A stretch of 29,070 bases of DNA from Acidobacteriota bacterium (GCA_023436495.1 JAEZIT010000078.1:1-29070); one strand, 5' to 3'; positions 15,211 through 23,982 are shown, numbered from the stretch's first letter. The notes: generated by a model from the sequence alone, not told the origin. Numbers and translations are program-made.

Positions 15211-15379
15211 AATATTGACTAACTGCAGAGCAGTCGACGCTAAATAATTTAGCCTAATAAAGTTGGCAGGGTTTTTAGCGTATGTAATAATTTAGTAGCT
15301 TTTTGAAAAGTTGCGGTAATTGTTTTTCTAAGCAGCTACGAGTTGAAACTTAATTTTTTATTTTCGGCGGAGGAATGTG
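15211..15379 (+). other. Long AT-rich 5' leader of the barrel-protein mRNA
   Basis: About 170 untranslated bases between the predicted start point and the ATG, without a gene. It contains a near-perfect palindrome GCTAAAT-A-ATTTAGC (15239-15253) and a direct repeat AATAATTTAG (15243-15252 and 15286-15295). A strong GGAGG ribosome binding site lies at its end (15369-15373). No known riboswitch class was recognised. Confidence 0.45.
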
Positions 15380-17728
15380 ATGAAACTCGCTAACAGAGCG
15401 TATATTATTACGCTTTTATTGCTAACGCTTGTTTTTGCGGTGTCAGCGCAAAATGAGGACGCTAGGTCAGCCAAGGATAACCGAAATACGGCCCCGACTG
15501 TCGGCACAGGCGGCCCGGTTGGAGGTCCTACAGGCCTTTTTACAGTTTACGACGGACAGACCCTTAGAAAAGGGGAGTTCACATTTAGTGCAGCTTACAG
15601 CAACTTCGATCGAGACCCCGGCAACGCCGATTTTACCGAGGTTCCGGTCAGCTTCCAGATCGGTTTGACGAACAATTTCGAGTTGTTCTTCAACACCGAC
15701 GCATATCGTGCGGTCAAAGTTAATTCGCCGCGCAATCTTTCTGGTTTTTATCTTCCTAATTCAAGTCTCAGAATCGGCACCGGTTCAACCCGGCCCCCGG
15801 CTATCATCATGTCGAACGGCCCGTTTGCCGGACAGGCGGTGTTTCGCCCGACCGGAGCTCCGTTCAGCCAGTTCCCGTTCATCGGCGGCGTAACGGCCGG
15901 CGGTGACGGTGCTGATAATTTCCCGGGTATCGGCTCGGTTTACGGCAGCATTCTGCCGGGTGTCGTCCTCCAGACGATTCCTGCTCCGAATGTTCTCGGC
16001 GGCGAGCTTCCGTCAGTGTTCACGCTGGCTCCGAGCTATCTGCCGGACGCTCCGTTCATTAACCGCACGTACGGTGAATCGGCATTCAGCACATTCACGG
16101 TGGGCGGCAAATGGCGCTTTACCAATATCAAGAGCCCGATCGGCGTTGGCCTTATTGGCTACTACCGCTTCTATGCTGATAATGCTGATGATTTCAGCGG
16201 CTTTAACCAGCTGCAGCGTGGTGCCAGCCCGGGCAGCGGCCGCGGCGACATCGGTGTTGTGGCATTCGCGGACGCACGTCTGGCTCGCTGGGCAAATCTT
16301 TCGGCGAACATAGGCTACAACTGGAACGGCGACGTGAAGAGCGATGCATTCGGCGGAACGATCCTTGATCGTCCCGACGAAGTGCTTGCAGCCATCGGTG
16401 CCGATTTCCCGGTCAACAAGTATTTCCAGCCGATCGTCGAGTTCCGCACGCTGCAGTATGTCGGCGGACGTACGCCCAACGCGTTTGAGAACAATCCGAT
16501 GGACGGTATTGCGGGCGCTAGGGTATTCCCGACTCGTTGGCTTGGATTTGGATTTGCTTATCGCTACCACTTTAACCAGCAGGATCGCGACAGCTTTGAC
16601 GAAGACGAAACATTTACGACTTCGGCTACGATCCCGTGTGTAACAATTCCGGGTACACCGCCCGCCGGCACCGGGACTCCGTGTACGCCGACGATCCGTA
16701 CGACCACGTTCAGCGGCGTACCGCAGGGCTTTAACGTTTCGAGCGATCCGCATGGATTCATCGTTCAGGCGTTCGTCGGACGCCGCGACAAACGGCAGGA
16801 AGAGATCGAGAACAAGCCGGCAAACGTTACGGCTCTTGATTTGAGCGATACGGAAATTCGTCTTCCGTGCCCTCCGGGATTCCGTTCGACTTCGGGCGGC
16901 TGCAACGACAGCTCGTCAATCACTGTTACGACAACTGCGGTCGATCCTGAGAACGACGTTCTTACCTATAACTACACGGTTTCAGGCGGACGTATCACCG
17001 GAAGCGGTGCTAACGTCACGTGGGACCTGACCGGTGTTCAGCCGGGCAGCTACACGATCACTGCCGGTGTTGACGACAGCTGCGGCATCTGCGGACAGAC
17101 CCAGACCAAGACCGTTACGGTTGCGGAATGTGCTGACTGCGTCAAGGAATGCGAATGCCCGTCGATCAGCGTCAGCGGCCCTGCAGGTGTTACATCACCG
17201 GGCGGAACGATGACCTTCACGGCCAACGTCAGCGGCGGAAGCCAGCCGAGCGTAACCTATAACTGGAGCGTGTCGTCAGGTGAGATTACCTCCGGACAGG
17301 GAACCCCGAGCATCAATGTTGCTGTTCCGACCGACATGAGCGGCGGAAACATCACGGCAACGGTCGATGTCGGCGGAACCGACCCGGCTTGCAACTGCAC
17401 GACGACGGCGTCTGAAACGGCTCCTGTCGAAGAACGTGCAACAGCAAACCTGGTTGATGAATTCGGAGCTCTGTCGAACGACGACGTCAGATCGCGTCTC
17501 GATGCATTCTTCAGTGCATTGTCGAACGATCCGAACGCTCAGGGCTACATCATCAACTACGGAACCGACAGGCAGATCACTGCACGTGAACGCCTGATCA
17601 GGAACCACATTGCGTTCCGCAGATTCGATGCTTCGCGTATAACAATGGTACGCGGCGGCGACACGGGAGCGGGCATCAATACGAAGCTCTACACCGTACC
17701 GCCGGGAGCAGAGAATCCGGTACCGTAA
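15380..17728 (+). CDS. Outer-membrane beta-barrel protein with Ig-like domains and OmpA-like C-terminal tail
   Basis: A 782-residue exported protein. Residues 1-23 are a signal peptide ending VSAQ. Residues about 50-470 read as an outer-membrane barrel: alternating aromatic/hydrophobic strands with turns, such as KGEFTFSAAYSNF, IGLTNNFELFFNTDAY, GVGLIGYYRFYAD and WLGFGFAYRYHF. Two Ig/PKD-like domains follow (about 510-570 and 596-680), joined by a cysteine-rich linker (CGICGQ, then CADCVKECECP, about 567-595). The C-terminus (about 689-782) has the pattern of a reduced OmpA-like domain: QGYIINYGTD, RERLIRNHIAF, DASRITMVRGG, ending in KLYTVPPGAENP. It probably sits in the outer membrane with the tail toward peptidoglycan; role unknown. 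Start at ATG 15380, six bases after GGAGG; the GTG at 15377 is a less likely alternative. Confidence 0.82.
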   Translation: MKLANRAYIITLLLLTLVFAVSAQNEDARSAKDNRNTAPTVGTGGPVGGPTGLFTVYDGQTLRKGEFTFSAAYSNFDRDPGNADFTEVPVSFQIGLTNNFELFFNTDAYRAVKVNSPRNLSGFYLPNSSLRIGTGSTRPPAIIMSNGPFAGQAVFRPTGAPFSQFPFIGGVTAGGDGADNFPGIGSVYGSILPGVVLQTIPAPNVLGGELPSVFTLAPSYLPDAPFINRTYGESAFSTFTVGGKWRFTNIKSPIGVGLIGYYRFYADNADDFSGFNQLQRGASPGSGRGDIGVVAFADARLARWANLSANIGYNWNGDVKSDAFGGTILDRPDEVLAAIGADFPVNKYFQPIVEFRTLQYVGGRTPNAFENNPMDGIAGARVFPTRWLGFGFAYRYHFNQQDRDSFDEDETFTTSATIPCVTIPGTPPAGTGTPCTPTIRTTTFSGVPQGFNVSSDPHGFIVQAFVGRRDKRQEEIENKPANVTALDLSDTEIRLPCPPGFRSTSGGCNDSSSITVTTTAVDPENDVLTYNYTVSGGRITGSGANVTWDLTGVQPGSYTITAGVDDSCGICGQTQTKTVTVAECADCVKECECPSISVSGPAGVTSPGGTMTFTANVSGGSQPSVTYNWSVSSGEITSGQGTPSINVAVPTDMSGGNITATVDVGGTDPACNCTTTASETAPVEERATANLVDEFGALSNDDVRSRLDAFFSALSNDPNAQGYIINYGTDRQITARERLIRNHIAFRRFDASRITMVRGGDTGAGINTKLYTVPPGAENPVP

Positions 17729-17733
17729 ACAGC

Positions 17734-17754
17734 TTTGCATCATATCGATGCAAA
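17734..17754. repeat. Perfect inverted repeat just after the barrel gene
   Basis: TTTGCATC - ATATC - GATGCAAA, an eight-pair stem with five-base loop, immediately ahead of the terminator hairpin. It may protect the mRNA 3' end or be the 5' part of a tandem terminator. Confidence 0.6.
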
Positions 17755-17760
17755 CATTGG

Positions 17761-17796
17761 AAAGGCTCGCCGATTCGGCGGGCCTTTTCCGTTTTT
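17761..17796 (+). terminator. Strong intrinsic terminator of the barrel-protein gene
   Basis: Twelve-pair stem AAAGGCTCGCCG / CGGCGGGCCTTT with loop ATT and one G-T pair, followed by TTTTCCGTTTTT. It begins 33 bases after the stop codon. Confidence 0.92.
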
Positions 17797-17822
17797 AATA
17801 GCCACTCACGCGCGAATATTCT

Positions 17823-17850
17823 TTGAGATTCGCTGTGATTGATGTAGAAT
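17823..17850 (+). promoter_or_regulatory. Promoter of the Asp-box protein gene
   Basis: TTGAGA (17823-17828), 16-base spacer, TAGAAT (17845-17850). Leader of about 150 bases to the ATG at 18012. Confidence 0.6.
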
Positions 17851-17854
17851 ACTT

Positions 17855-17873
17855 AAAGTAATACTTTTACTTT
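17855..17873. promoter_or_regulatory. Operator-like inverted repeat at the predicted start point
   Basis: AAAGTAA - TACTT - TTACTTT, a seven-base inverted repeat five bases past the -10 box, so centred near the start point. A second perfect palindrome, AACTGATCAGTT (17982-17993), lies 18 bases ahead of the ATG. Position suits repressor sites; no factor can be named. Confidence 0.35.
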
Positions 17874-18011
17874 CCCTGCGGACACCTGTTTAGAAACAAC
17901 GTTTTAATTCATGCAAACAACGACAGCAGATTCGTCATCTGATTAAATGTCTATCGGCTGTTTACGGATATTGCCCCTGATAACTGATCAGTTTTGTAAA
18001 TTCACGGAATT

Positions 18012-20165
18012 ATGAGAATGCTCGCACGAATACTTGCGTTAAAAGTCACAGCAGCGGTCGCGTTTATGGCAGCGGCGTCCGCTTCGACGGTTTTGGCTTC
18101 CGGTGACGGAAACACGATCACCGATCCGACGAAATTTACCGAATGGGAGGCGGTCGGGCCGAACGGCGGCGACGTCCGCGTCATTGCTATCGATCCAAAG
18201 GATAAGGACCGCTTATACATCAGTACGATGGACGGCCAGGTACATACTTCAGCAGATGGAGGAAAATCGTGGCGGCTGCTTGTGAACTTAAATCAGCCGC
18301 GTCTGGTACTCGATCAGTTAATGGTCGACAGCCGCGATTCGAAGATCATATATACCTCGGGACACAGGCATAAGGCGCCCGGCGGATTCTTCAAGACGAC
18401 TGACGGCGGTGTTACCTGGACAGAGTCGAAGGAGCTGCGAAATGAATCCATCCACGCAATGACTCAGTCAGAAGAGGACCCGAGTTTTATATTCGTCGGG
18501 ACTACTAATGGTGTGTGGGTCTCGAAGGATTCGGGCGACAACTGGGAGAAGATCCAGTCACCTACAATGCCCGTTAACGTCAATTCGATGGCGGTAGACC
18601 CGCGAAACACGAGCACGATCTACGCCGGAACATGGTGGCGGCCTTACAAATCGACCGATAGCGGAAAAAGCTGGAAACTGATCAAGGAAGGAATGATCGA
18701 CGATTCGGACGTATTCGCGGTCAATATCGATCCGCGCGATCCCGAACATATCATCGCATCGGCCTGCAGCGGCATTTACGAATCGTTCAATGGCGGACAG
18801 CAGTGGCGAAAGATCCAAGGCATTCCTGCGCAGTCGCGCCGAACGCGTGATATCTTGCAGCATCCGTCAGTAGCGGGAACCGTTTATGCCGCAACGACCG
18901 AAGGATTCTGGATGACCACGAACGGCGGCAAGAACTGGATACTGACAACCCAGCGCAATCTAGAGATAAATTCGGTCGCAGTACATCCGGATGCTCCGAA
19001 CCGCGTGTTCATCGGAACGAACAACTACGGCGTGATGGTTTCGAACGACGGCGGCAAGAATTTTGCCCCGACGAACGACAATTTTTCGAGCCGGTTCACT
19101 TACTCGATCGTGCCGGACATCGATCAGCCGAACCGCCTCTATGCTACGACCCAAAATACGGCGTCGAGCGGCGGATTCTTCTTTATCAGCAGCGACGGCG
19201 GAAGGACCTGGCAGCAAACCAAGAGCCTCGATATTAACCGTGTAGCTCCGTTTGCCGTGCTGCAGGACAGAACGGATCCGAACCTAATATATCTGGGAAC
19301 AAATCTCGGGATCTTTCAATCAACCGACCGCGGTATGAGCTGGAAACAGCTTGTAGCCCCTAAACCGGTCAGGAAAGCACCCGTAAGACGTGCCGCCGCA
19401 AAAGGCAAGGCCGCGGCTAAACCGAAGGCTCCCGCCGAACCGGCCGGTCCCGTATTGATTCCCGCGATCACCGAAAAGGTCAAGGTTTTGGCGCATACCG
19501 AGGACGGAAAGAACGGTATCTATGCCGGAACAGACAACGGGCTTTACCGGACGTACGACATTACGAAAGGATGGGAGAAACTGCCGCTCGGCGCCGGTAT
19601 AAACGAAAATATTTTCGTCATCACGACTACCGCGAAGCGTCCCGAAACTATCTACGTCGGCACGGCGACATCGGGCGTCCTGGTATCGAACGACGACGGC
19701 AAGACGTGGAATAAGATGAATGCCTCGCCGGAGGGCGTTCCGGTCAGTGCGATCGGTATCGACCCGACGCGTCCGGATTACATATATGTCGGCTCGACGC
19801 AGGCGATCTATATGACGCGCGACGGCGGAAAGACTTGGGTGTTCGGCCGCGGTCTGCCGCTGGGCAATTATACGAGCGTATTGATCGATCCGCACAGCCC
19901 GGATCAGGTATTTATATCCAGCTCGCTTGAGTCCGACGGTGGTATATATTTTTCGGACGACGCAGGTGTAAAATGGCGTCGGATTGATTCGAGGGAAATG
20001 AAGGTGCCGAGCCGGCGTGTTTGGTCAATGGCGTTCGATCCGAACGATTCCAACCGTATATTCGCAGGATCGCATTCGTCGGGTGTTTACCGCATTGACC
20101 GACGAGTTGAAACCGCTTCCGAAGACGGTGCTACGCGTCCGCGGGTCGCCGCAAACGCAAACTAA
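18012..20165 (+). CDS. Exported Asp-box (BNR/sortilin-like) beta-propeller protein
   Basis: A 717-residue protein with a signal peptide (MRMLARILALKVTAAVAFMA..., cleavage near residue 30). Twelve Asp-box motifs of the S/T-x-D-x-G-x-T/S-W type can be counted, for example SADGGKSW near 80, TTDGGVTW, SKDSGDNW, STDSGKSW, SFNGGQQW, TTNGGKNW, SSDGGRTW, SNDDGKTW and TRDGGKTW. Between motifs lie repeats such as IDPRDPEHIIAS and VDPRNTSTIYAG. This predicts one or two beta-propellers of the VPS10/sortilin or YCF48-like kind. A basic alanine/lysine/proline linker (about 451-480) splits the chain into about eight or nine boxes before and three or four after it. No catalytic signature of a sialidase is visible, so it is more likely a binding or scaffold protein at the cell surface. 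Start has only a weak ribosome binding site. Confidence 0.85.
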   Translation: MRMLARILALKVTAAVAFMAAASASTVLASGDGNTITDPTKFTEWEAVGPNGGDVRVIAIDPKDKDRLYISTMDGQVHTSADGGKSWRLLVNLNQPRLVLDQLMVDSRDSKIIYTSGHRHKAPGGFFKTTDGGVTWTESKELRNESIHAMTQSEEDPSFIFVGTTNGVWVSKDSGDNWEKIQSPTMPVNVNSMAVDPRNTSTIYAGTWWRPYKSTDSGKSWKLIKEGMIDDSDVFAVNIDPRDPEHIIASACSGIYESFNGGQQWRKIQGIPAQSRRTRDILQHPSVAGTVYAATTEGFWMTTNGGKNWILTTQRNLEINSVAVHPDAPNRVFIGTNNYGVMVSNDGGKNFAPTNDNFSSRFTYSIVPDIDQPNRLYATTQNTASSGGFFFISSDGGRTWQQTKSLDINRVAPFAVLQDRTDPNLIYLGTNLGIFQSTDRGMSWKQLVAPKPVRKAPVRRAAAKGKAAAKPKAPAEPAGPVLIPAITEKVKVLAHTEDGKNGIYAGTDNGLYRTYDITKGWEKLPLGAGINENIFVITTTAKRPETIYVGTATSGVLVSNDDGKTWNKMNASPEGVPVSAIGIDPTRPDYIYVGSTQAIYMTRDGGKTWVFGRGLPLGNYTSVLIDPHSPDQVFISSSLESDGGIYFSDDAGVKWRRIDSREMKVPSRRVWSMAFDPNDSNRIFAGSHSSGVYRIDRRVETASEDGATRPRVAANAN

Positions 20166-20188
20166 ATCCCGCTCGGAATTGTAAGCAA

Positions 20189-20223
20189 GGCCGCATATCG
20201 ATGGATATGCGGCCTCTTTTTTT
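20189..20223 (+). terminator. Strong intrinsic terminator of the Asp-box protein gene
   Basis: Perfect 11-pair stem GGCCGCATATC / GATATGCGGCC, loop GATG, followed by TCTTTTTTT. It starts 23 bases after the stop codon. Confidence 0.95.
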
Positions 20224-20233
20224 GATTCGGGAA

Positions 20234-20261
20234 TTGCACGAGCCGCCCTTAATTTTATACT
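20234..20261 (+). promoter_or_regulatory. Promoter of bshC-mutL
   Basis: TTGCAC (20234-20239), 16-base spacer, TATACT (20256-20261), directly after the preceding terminator. Leader of about 25 bases to the bshC ATG, with AGGAG at 20275-20279. Confidence 0.6.
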
Positions 20262-20290
20262 CTCTTAAGGTATCAGGAGCAGAATCAACG

Positions 20291-21970
20291 ATGCAGGAAA
20301 TCGCGTGTGTTTACCCGGCCGGAAATGATATTTTGCAAGCGGAGAGCATTCCGTTTGCGGACATCCCGGGACAATCTGCACTGTTTGTTCAATATCAGAA
20401 CGACCCCGCGTCGCTTAGGCGCTTTTACCCGGAGGCAGTCGAGTCGCATACCCAGCTTGCCGGACGGATCCCGCATGTTCTGAAGAACCACAAAGCGGAC
20501 CGCGGCCTGCTATGCGACGCTCTCGAAGAGATCAACATCAAATTCAACGCTGGTCCAAAGACCTTCGAACACATCGCGATGCTGCGCGATGAAGATTGCG
20601 TCGCAGTCGTAACGGGCCAGCAAGCAGGACTGTTTTCGGGGCCGCTCTACACGATTTACAAAGCTTTGTCTGCGATAAAGGTCGCTGAATGCCTACGTGG
20701 ACGCGGATACAAGGCAGTGCCGGTGTTTTGGGTCGCGACCGAAGATCACGATTTCGAAGAGGTTTCGAAGGCGTTCGTTATCGACAGGAACGGCGAGTTA
20801 ACGGAGGTCGTAAGTGAACCGAGCCACTGTTACGACAATATGCCCGTCGGGTACGTGAAGCTCGATGAGTCGATCAAGGCAAGCATTGATGAACTTTTGA
20901 ACAGCATGACGCCGACGGAATTCACCGGCGAACTGCGTCAGATGATCGAAGGCTCATGGGCGGCCGGAACGTATTTTGGCGATGCCTTCGGAAGGCTTCT
21001 GACGCAGGTGCTGGATGAATACGGGCTGATAATTCTGTGTCCGCTGAATCCCAAGTTAAAGGAACTCGCAGCCCCCGTTTATGTGGAAGCGATCAAAAGG
21101 TCCGGCGAGATCGTGGATGCTTTGCGTGCCAGAAGCTCAGAGCTTGAAAATGAGGGATACACGGCGCAAGTACTAATCGGCGAGGATTATTTTCCCCTGT
21201 TCTGGCAGGACCCTGACGACACTCGCAACGCGCTGAAAAAAACAGAACGCGGAACGTTTCGAACTCGAAACGGTTCGCGAGAATTTACACTGGAAGAGCT
21301 TGCGGAAATCGCGGCCAATGACCCGATCAGGTTCAGCCCGAGTGTGGTGCTGCGTTCGGTTGTTCAGGACTATATTCTTCCGACCGTGTGCTATTTCGGA
21401 GGAGCGGCGGAGATCGCATATTCTGCGCAGAGCGGCGAAGTTTACCGTCTGCTCGGCCGGCCGGCAACCCCAATTCTGCACCGGCAAAGTTTTACCTTCG
21501 TAGAATCGAAGCATGGAAAGACTCTGGATCGGTTCGAACTGACGCTGCCGGAATTGTTCGCGGGTGCCGAGAGCCTGCTGCCGCGGATCGCCGAGCGGTT
21601 CCTGAACCGGGAGACCGCGATGCTTTTTGCGGACGTCGAAGAAAAGATCAATACGCAGCTTAACCGTTTGGACCAGGAATTTTCGCGACAGGACGCAACG
21701 CTAGCGGAGAACCTTGCCAAGCGGCGGAGGAAGATCATCTATCATATAGCGGCGCTCAGGAGCAAATTCCATCATTCACAGGTCCGGCGGGACGCTACTG
21801 CGCAGCGGCAGATAGAGACGATGTTCACGGCTCTGCTCCCGCAGCGGCATCTGCAGGAACGCACGCTTAATCTCTCGTACTTTCTTAACCGTTATGGAAC
21901 GAATTTTATCGACTGGATATACCGCGCAGTCGATCTCGACGACAAAGGCCATCGGGTAATTTATTTATAG
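20291..21970 (+). CDS. bshC: Bacillithiol biosynthesis cysteine-adding enzyme BshC
   Basis: BshC is assigned to the last step of bacillithiol synthesis, joining cysteine to glucosaminyl-malate. The 559-residue length fits the family. Diagnostic stretches are TGQQAGLFSGPLYTIYKALS from residue 108 and WVATEDHDFEE from residue 147. The C-terminal part has the long coiled-coil helices of BshC, EKINTQLNRLDQEFSRQDAT through the basic LAKRRRKIIYHI segment. The ATG at 20291 is chosen because it gives MQEIACVYPAGNDIL with AGGAG upstream; the frame is open further 5', but that part runs through a promoter and into a terminator. The other pathway genes (bshA, bshB) are not in the window. mutL follows after 13 bases, so the two are probably cotranscribed. 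Confidence 0.93.
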   Translation: MQEIACVYPAGNDILQAESIPFADIPGQSALFVQYQNDPASLRRFYPEAVESHTQLAGRIPHVLKNHKADRGLLCDALEEINIKFNAGPKTFEHIAMLRDEDCVAVVTGQQAGLFSGPLYTIYKALSAIKVAECLRGRGYKAVPVFWVATEDHDFEEVSKAFVIDRNGELTEVVSEPSHCYDNMPVGYVKLDESIKASIDELLNSMTPTEFTGELRQMIEGSWAAGTYFGDAFGRLLTQVLDEYGLIILCPLNPKLKELAAPVYVEAIKRSGEIVDALRARSSELENEGYTAQVLIGEDYFPLFWQDPDDTRNALKKTERGTFRTRNGSREFTLEELAEIAANDPIRFSPSVVLRSVVQDYILPTVCYFGGAAEIAYSAQSGEVYRLLGRPATPILHRQSFTFVESKHGKTLDRFELTLPELFAGAESLLPRIAERFLNRETAMLFADVEEKINTQLNRLDQEFSRQDATLAENLAKRRRKIIYHIAALRSKFHHSQVRRDATAQRQIETMFTALLPQRHLQERTLNLSYFLNRYGTNFIDWIYRAVDLDDKGHRVIYL

Positions 21971-21983
21971 CGGCCACGTTTTG

Positions 21984-23951
21984 ATGAAGAAGATCCAGAT
22001 CCTTCCAGACAATCTTGCGAACCAGATCGCGGCGGGCGAGGTCGTGGAGCGGCCTGCATCCGTGATCAAAGAGCTGATTGAGAATTCGATAGACGCCGGA
22101 GCTAAACGCATTCAGATCGATATCGAGCTTGGCGGCAGGCGGCTGATGAGGGTTTCCGACGACGGAACGGGAATGCTTCGGGACGACGCGATCATGGCGT
22201 TCGAGCGGCATGCCACGTCGAAGATCAGATCGCTGGACGACCTGGGGGCGATCGCTACGCTTGGTTTCAGGGGAGAAGCACTTGCGTCGATCGCATCGGT
22301 CGCGAAGGTCGAATTGTTGACCAAGACCGAAGCGGACGCGGCGGCCACGCGGGTACAGATCGAGGGTGGACGGCTGATAGACGTTAAGGACGCGGCGAGA
22401 AACACAGGGACCACTATCGCCGTCCGTGACCTTTTCTTTAATACACCGGCGCGGCGAAAGTTCATGCGGTCCGAGGCGACCGAGAATTATCATTTGACCG
22501 GTATCGTCACGCATTATGCGTTAGCGCATCCGGAAATCGCGGTTGTCCTGACAAATAATGGCCGAGAGGTTCTGCGCATTTCACCGGCAAAGGACCTGCG
22601 AGAACGTGCGTTTCAGATATTCGGAGCCGGCCTGATCGAGAGCCTTCTACCGGTCGGGGGCGGCAGGGAATTCGTCGCGAAGGTATCAGGATTCATTTCC
22701 GCGCCGCGAGAACGCCGCACGAATCGTGATTCTCAATATTTCTTTGTAAACCAACGATTCGTTCGCGATAAGACCATTGCGGGCGGACTGCTCGAAGGCT
22801 ATCGTTCGGTGCTGCCCCATGGCGTCTATCCCGTGGCGTTTCTTTTTCTCGACAATCCACTCGAAGAAATAGATGTCAACGTCCATCCTGCCAAGACAGA
22901 GATACGTTTCAGACGGGGGGAAGCGGTCAAAGACGTGATCGCGGAAGCGGTTAGGCAAGCGCTTGCAAGTGCGGGAATAGTCACCGAGCAAGTCCAAGGC
23001 AACTCACCGGTTGAGATGGTCGCGGAGCACGTACAGACGCCGGCGATTCAAATCTCACCCGGAGAGCCGATCCGCGAACGCGAATTGGAAAACATACCCG
23101 CCGGTGATCCGATTCGCAGCGTAGCGGAATCGCCAAGCGTTTACGAAGCTCCTCGGCAAATGCTGTTTCCGGAACTCCCGAAGGAAGAATCGAACGAGTA
23201 TCAGATGTTTTCGAGCGACTTCGAGGCGTCGGCGCAGGTTCGCTCCGAAACCGCGATGCCCATCTCTGATACACCAGTGATCGAGCATCCAGTACGCGCG
23301 ACTGTGCCTGAACTGCCGCCGGTGAATTCCGCCCAAAAGATTGTCAAAGCGGCCGAAGTCGAGCAGGTTTCCGTCTCAGCGATCAGGCCTATGGGACAAC
23401 TGCACGAAAGCTTCATCATTGCGGTCGACGATGAGGGATTGCTGTTGATCGACCAGCATGTGGCGCACGAACGGATCCTATTCGATAAATTCCGCAAAAG
23501 CGAAAGCGAACGAACGATCGAATCTCAAAATCTGCTGCTGCCGGAGACGATTGACCTAACACCGGCGCAGGCCGCTGCCTTTCAGCTTATCGAACCGGAA
23601 CTCGAATCGCTGGGATTTGGCATTATGCGGTTGTCAGGGCGTACGGTTGCGATCAAAAGCGTGCCGACCGACCTGCCGCCTTCGGAGGCCCGCAACTTGT
23701 TCGCGGAGATCCTGGATACCATCGAGGCGGAAAAGCGGGGTGAGGCCAAAGCCTCGATCCGCGACGACATCGCCGCGAGCCTGGCATGCAAGGCTGCGGT
23801 CAAGATCAATATGAAGCTTACGCCGGAGAAGATGCAATGGCTGATCGACCGGCTACTGCTTACAACATCGCCCACAACCTGCCCCCACGGCCGCCCGGTC
23901 ATTCTCCGTCTGACCATGAAAGACATCGAACGCGGATTTCATCGCACGTGA
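21984..23951 (+). CDS. mutL: DNA mismatch repair protein MutL, endonuclease type
   Basis: MutL links mismatch recognition by MutS to strand removal. The 655-residue protein has the GHKL ATPase motifs at its N-terminus: NQIAAGEVVERPASVIKELI (13-32) with E30 and N34, SDDGTGM near 58-64, RHATSKI (75-81) and GFRGEAL (94-100). A long acidic, proline-rich linker (about 330-455) leads to the C-terminal domain. There the metal-binding motifs of endonuclease-type MutL are visible: DQHVAHE at 490-496 (the usual fourth residue is alanine), ACKAAVK at 601-607 and CPHGRP at 633-638. So it is likely an active nicking MutL, as in bacteria without MutH. The ATG at 21984 is preceded by TTG, an unlikely alternative start. 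No Shine-Dalgarno sequence is visible. Confidence 0.96.
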   Translation: MKKIQILPDNLANQIAAGEVVERPASVIKELIENSIDAGAKRIQIDIELGGRRLMRVSDDGTGMLRDDAIMAFERHATSKIRSLDDLGAIATLGFRGEALASIASVAKVELLTKTEADAAATRVQIEGGRLIDVKDAARNTGTTIAVRDLFFNTPARRKFMRSEATENYHLTGIVTHYALAHPEIAVVLTNNGREVLRISPAKDLRERAFQIFGAGLIESLLPVGGGREFVAKVSGFISAPRERRTNRDSQYFFVNQRFVRDKTIAGGLLEGYRSVLPHGVYPVAFLFLDNPLEEIDVNVHPAKTEIRFRRGEAVKDVIAEAVRQALASAGIVTEQVQGNSPVEMVAEHVQTPAIQISPGEPIRERELENIPAGDPIRSVAESPSVYEAPRQMLFPELPKEESNEYQMFSSDFEASAQVRSETAMPISDTPVIEHPVRATVPELPPVNSAQKIVKAAEVEQVSVSAIRPMGQLHESFIIAVDDEGLLLIDQHVAHERILFDKFRKSESERTIESQNLLLPETIDLTPAQAAAFQLIEPELESLGFGIMRLSGRTVAIKSVPTDLPPSEARNLFAEILDTIEAEKRGEAKASIRDDIAASLACKAAVKINMKLTPEKMQWLIDRLLLTTSPTTCPHGRPVILRLTMKDIERGFHRT

Positions 23952-23982
23952 AAGTCTTCACAAACGCGGATAATCGTTAAAA

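Noticed and set aside
16013..16753. 246-codon open frame on the minus strand
   Set aside because: Antisense to the barrel protein gene with low-complexity basic composition; no start signal.
17719..17799. Small RNA gene after the barrel protein
   Set aside because: Two tandem hairpins are present, but no promoter lies ahead of them; they are best read as the mRNA 3' end and terminator.
18012..20165. Sialidase or other glycoside hydrolase
   Set aside because: Asp boxes alone do not make a sialidase; no arginine triad or FRIP motif was seen, so only a propeller is claimed.
20201..20290. N-terminal extension of BshC
   Set aside because: The upstream ATG lies in the loop of the preceding terminator and ahead of the promoter; the family N-terminus fits the ATG at 20291.
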